A DNA stretch of 5,579 nt, taken from the NCBI GenBank assembly GCA_013202515.1, contig JABMRN010000003.1:1-5579 (forward strand), written 5' to 3'. A program made the translations under genes and the position numbers. Positions 4,384 through 5,579 of this stretch are shown here, piece after piece (position 1 is the first letter of the stretch; every line of letters starts with the position of its first letter). This DNA comes from Candidatus Omnitrophota bacterium. GTDB lineage: Bacteria; Omnitrophota; Gorgyraeia; JABMRN01. The notes beneath the pieces are model-generated. The model did not search any database. It was not told the DNA's origin and worked only from the letters and a program-made list of their open reading frames with translations.

Positions 4384-5082
4384 CTATAGAATGACAACGA
4401 ACTCTCCCCTTGGCTTAAAACCGGTGAAATATTCGATTATCTCAGATACCTTACCCCTTTTTATCTCCTCAAACTTCTTAGTAAGCTCCCGAGCGCAGAC
4501 AATCTCCGCATCCCCCAATACGTCCAATATGTCTTTTAGCAATTTAAGCAGTCTGTGAGGCGATTCATATAGTATAACGGTTCTTTCTTCCTTCTTTAAA
4601 TCGGCCAGCCTCCTTCTTCTTTGGGCGGATTTGTTGGACAGGAAGCCTTCAAACAAGAATTTATGCGTAGGCTTTCCGGAACTCACCAGAGCGCTAATAA
4701 GCGCTGACGGACCGGGTATAGAACTGACTTTAATACCCTTGTCTATAGCCGCTTTTATTATAGTGTAACCCGGATCGGAAATTCCTGGTGTCCCAGCATC
4801 AGAGACCAGGCCTATTGTCTTGCCGTTCAGAAGATGTGAAATAAGACTATCCAATCTTTTTACTTTATTGTAGCTGTAAAAACTTACAAGGGGCTTGGAT
4901 ATACTATAGTGGGCGGTCAAAATTCTGGTCCTACGAGTATCCTCGCAGGCTATAATGTCCACGCTTTTAAGGCTGTTTATAGCCCTTATGGTTATATCTT
5001 CTAGATTTCCTATGGGTGTCGCTATTATGAGGAGCTCGCCCTTTGAAATACGTCTTTTATCCACTGGTTTGGTAAGCCGCAC
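4384..5082 (-). CDS. rsmI: 16S rRNA (cytidine1402-2'-O)-methyltransferase
   Basis: RsmI uses S-adenosylmethionine to methylate the 2'-O of C1402 in the 30S decoding centre, together with the N4 methylation by RsmH. The 232 residues carry all core motifs of this tetrapyrrole-methylase fold: ATPIGNLEDIT (21-31), EDTRR (47-51), SDAGTPGISDPG (94-105), PGPSAL (123-128), FLFEGFL (142-148), YESPHR (172-177) and a final RGEFVVIL. The protein stops at the end of that fold; E. coli RsmI has 286 residues, so the small C-terminal extension is absent. The start is GTG at 5082; a second GTG at 5064 is possible, and no good ribosome site marks either. The frame stays open upstream to 5220 without a start codon, but there it is only a shadow of the upstream gene. 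It begins 47 bp after that gene's stop. Confidence 0.94.
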   Translation of the reverse strand: MRLTKPVDKRRISKGELLIIATPIGNLEDITIRAINSLKSVDIIACEDTRRTRILTAHYSISKPLVSFYSYNKVKRLDSLISHLLNGKTIGLVSDAGTPGISDPGYTIIKAAIDKGIKVSSIPGPSALISALVSSGKPTHKFLFEGFLSNKSAQRRRRLADLKKEERTVILYESPHRLLKLLKDILDVLGDAEIVCARELTKKFEEIKRGKVSEIIEYFTGFKPRGEFVVIL

Positions 5083-5129
5083 TTTTATCTGGTTTTTTCT
5101 TTCTGGGGGTTTCGCTTCTAGTCTTGTTT

Positions 5130-5579
5130 TTAATTCGCTAATTTTTTTAATTCGGCTTCTTTTTTCTTGCGAAGTTCTTCGGCTTTCTTCTCTTCCCTCT
5201 GAAGTCTTTCTAGTTCCTTTTTAAGCTGGGCTATTTTGTTCTTCCGCTCTTCTTCTTTAGCTTTTAGCTTTGCGAGCTGCTGATCGGCTTTTTCTTTTTC
5301 TTTTCTTTGCCTTTTAAGCTCGCGCTGTTTTTGATCGGCTTCTATTTTTGTCTTTCGATCGGCTTCTCTCTTGGCTTTTAGGTCGGCTTCCTTCTTCTTG
5401 CGGAGTTCTTCGAGTTTCTTTATTTGTTCTTCACGGTATTTCTTGGCTTTGAGTTTAGCAAGACGCTCTTGTTCTTTCTTTTGTTTTAGGGCATCTTTTT
5501 CGGCTTTTATCTTAGCGAGGCGATCGGCTTCTCTTTTAGTCTTTAGGTCGGCTTTCTTCTTCTTGCGGAGTTCTTCGAG
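5130..5579 (-). CDS. Lys/Glu-rich charged-helix protein, C-terminal part
   Basis: The frame is open from the right edge to a TAA at 5130-5132, giving 149 residues without an N-terminus. Only 11 amino acid types occur (K, E, L, A, R, Q, D, I, T, N, Y). By hand count there are 44 Lys, 27 Glu, 19 Leu, 18 Ala and 15 Arg, and no Gly, Pro, Ser, Val, Phe, Trp, Cys, His or Met. This predicts one long, strongly basic, uninterrupted helix, either a coiled coil or a single alpha-helix of the ER/K type. The segment LEELRKKK-ADLK-KREADR appears twice, 55 residues apart, and EELRKKKEAEL recurs near the end. It is probably cotranscribed with rsmI. I do not recognise a family, and such composition gives misleading similarity to TolA, myosin or caldesmon-like helices. 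The missing N-terminal part may hold the informative domain. Confidence 0.75.
   Translation of the reverse strand, partial: LEELRKKKKADLKTKREADRLAKIKAEKDALKQKKEQERLAKLKAKKYREEQIKKLEELRKKKEADLKAKREADRKTKIEADQKQRELKRQRKEKEKADQQLAKLKAKEEERKNKIAQLKKELERLQREEKKAEELRKKKEAELKKLAN
5356..5579. repeat. Direct repeat, 165-bp period, inside the charged-helix gene
   Basis: Bases 5356-5414 and 5521-5579 (59 bp each) match except at five positions and are exactly 165 bp apart, so the period keeps frame (55 codons). A shorter diverged version of the gcgg/gaagttcttcg core recurs near 5169-5183. The right copy touches the window edge, so the array may continue outside. This looks like recent in-frame internal duplication. 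Confidence 0.8.

Noticed and set aside
5083..5220. Upstream extension of the rsmI frame, possibly a fusion with the charged-helix gene
   Set aside because: The rsmI frame is open to 5220 but has no start codon there, and the charged-helix protein is coded in a different frame with its own stop at 5130-5132.
3764..5224. Plus-strand open frames opposite ndk, rsmI and the charged-helix gene
   Set aside because: They have no motifs or ribosome sites and lie fully antisense to conserved genes.

Overview
The window is a bacterial chromosome segment of moderate to low GC. Every gene I can support lies on the minus strand, so transcription runs from high to low coordinates. It is mostly housekeeping: a Lys/Glu-rich helical protein (right edge, partial), rsmI, ndk, yicC, gmk, rpoZ, coaC, coaB, a small pseudopilin, then four tRNA genes in the order Cys, Leu(UAA), Val(GAC), Leu(UAA). 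The last tRNA is cut by the left edge. I see no mobile element, CRISPR array, rRNA or plus-strand gene.

Organism: bacterial RsmI, omega, guanylate kinase and YicC, together with encoded CCA ends, show a bacterium. The yicC-gmk-rpoZ-coaBC order is the conserved block known from Firmicutes and many other phyla. The pseudopilin has a degenerate form of the H-X9-DG C-terminus that is abundant in Planctomycetes, Verrucomicrobia, Lentisphaerae and Omnitrophota. Together with Lys-rich proteins and the unusual surroundings, this makes an uncultured PVC-like or Omnitrophota-like lineage my best guess, at low confidence.

Layout: 5130-5579 is the C-terminal 149 residues of a charged-helix protein with an internal 165-bp repeat. 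4384-5082 is a short RsmI without the usual C-terminal extension. A good sigma-70-type promoter (TTGACA, 16 bp, TAGAAT) in the 97-bp gap at 4287-4383 drives ndk and probably everything after it. ndk, yicC, gmk, rpoZ, coaC, coaB and the pilin gene are separated by 58 bp or less or overlap, with no convincing terminator between them. The pilin stop codon is only 6 bp before the 5' end of tRNA-Cys, so messenger and tRNAs may share one transcript.

Functions: Gmk and Ndk carry GMP to GDP to GTP. Omega is an RNA polymerase subunit. YicC is an endoribonuclease. RsmI modifies 16S rRNA. CoaB and CoaC make 4'-phosphopantetheine for coenzyme A. The block therefore links nucleotide supply, transcription, RNA turnover, ribosome modification and cofactor synthesis.

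I did not find a convincing undescribed system. The most curious points are the tRNA-Cys with changed elbow positions (A18 and G55), the mRNA-tRNA junction, the split coaC/coaB pair, the long hairpin just before coaC, and the repeat-built charged helix.
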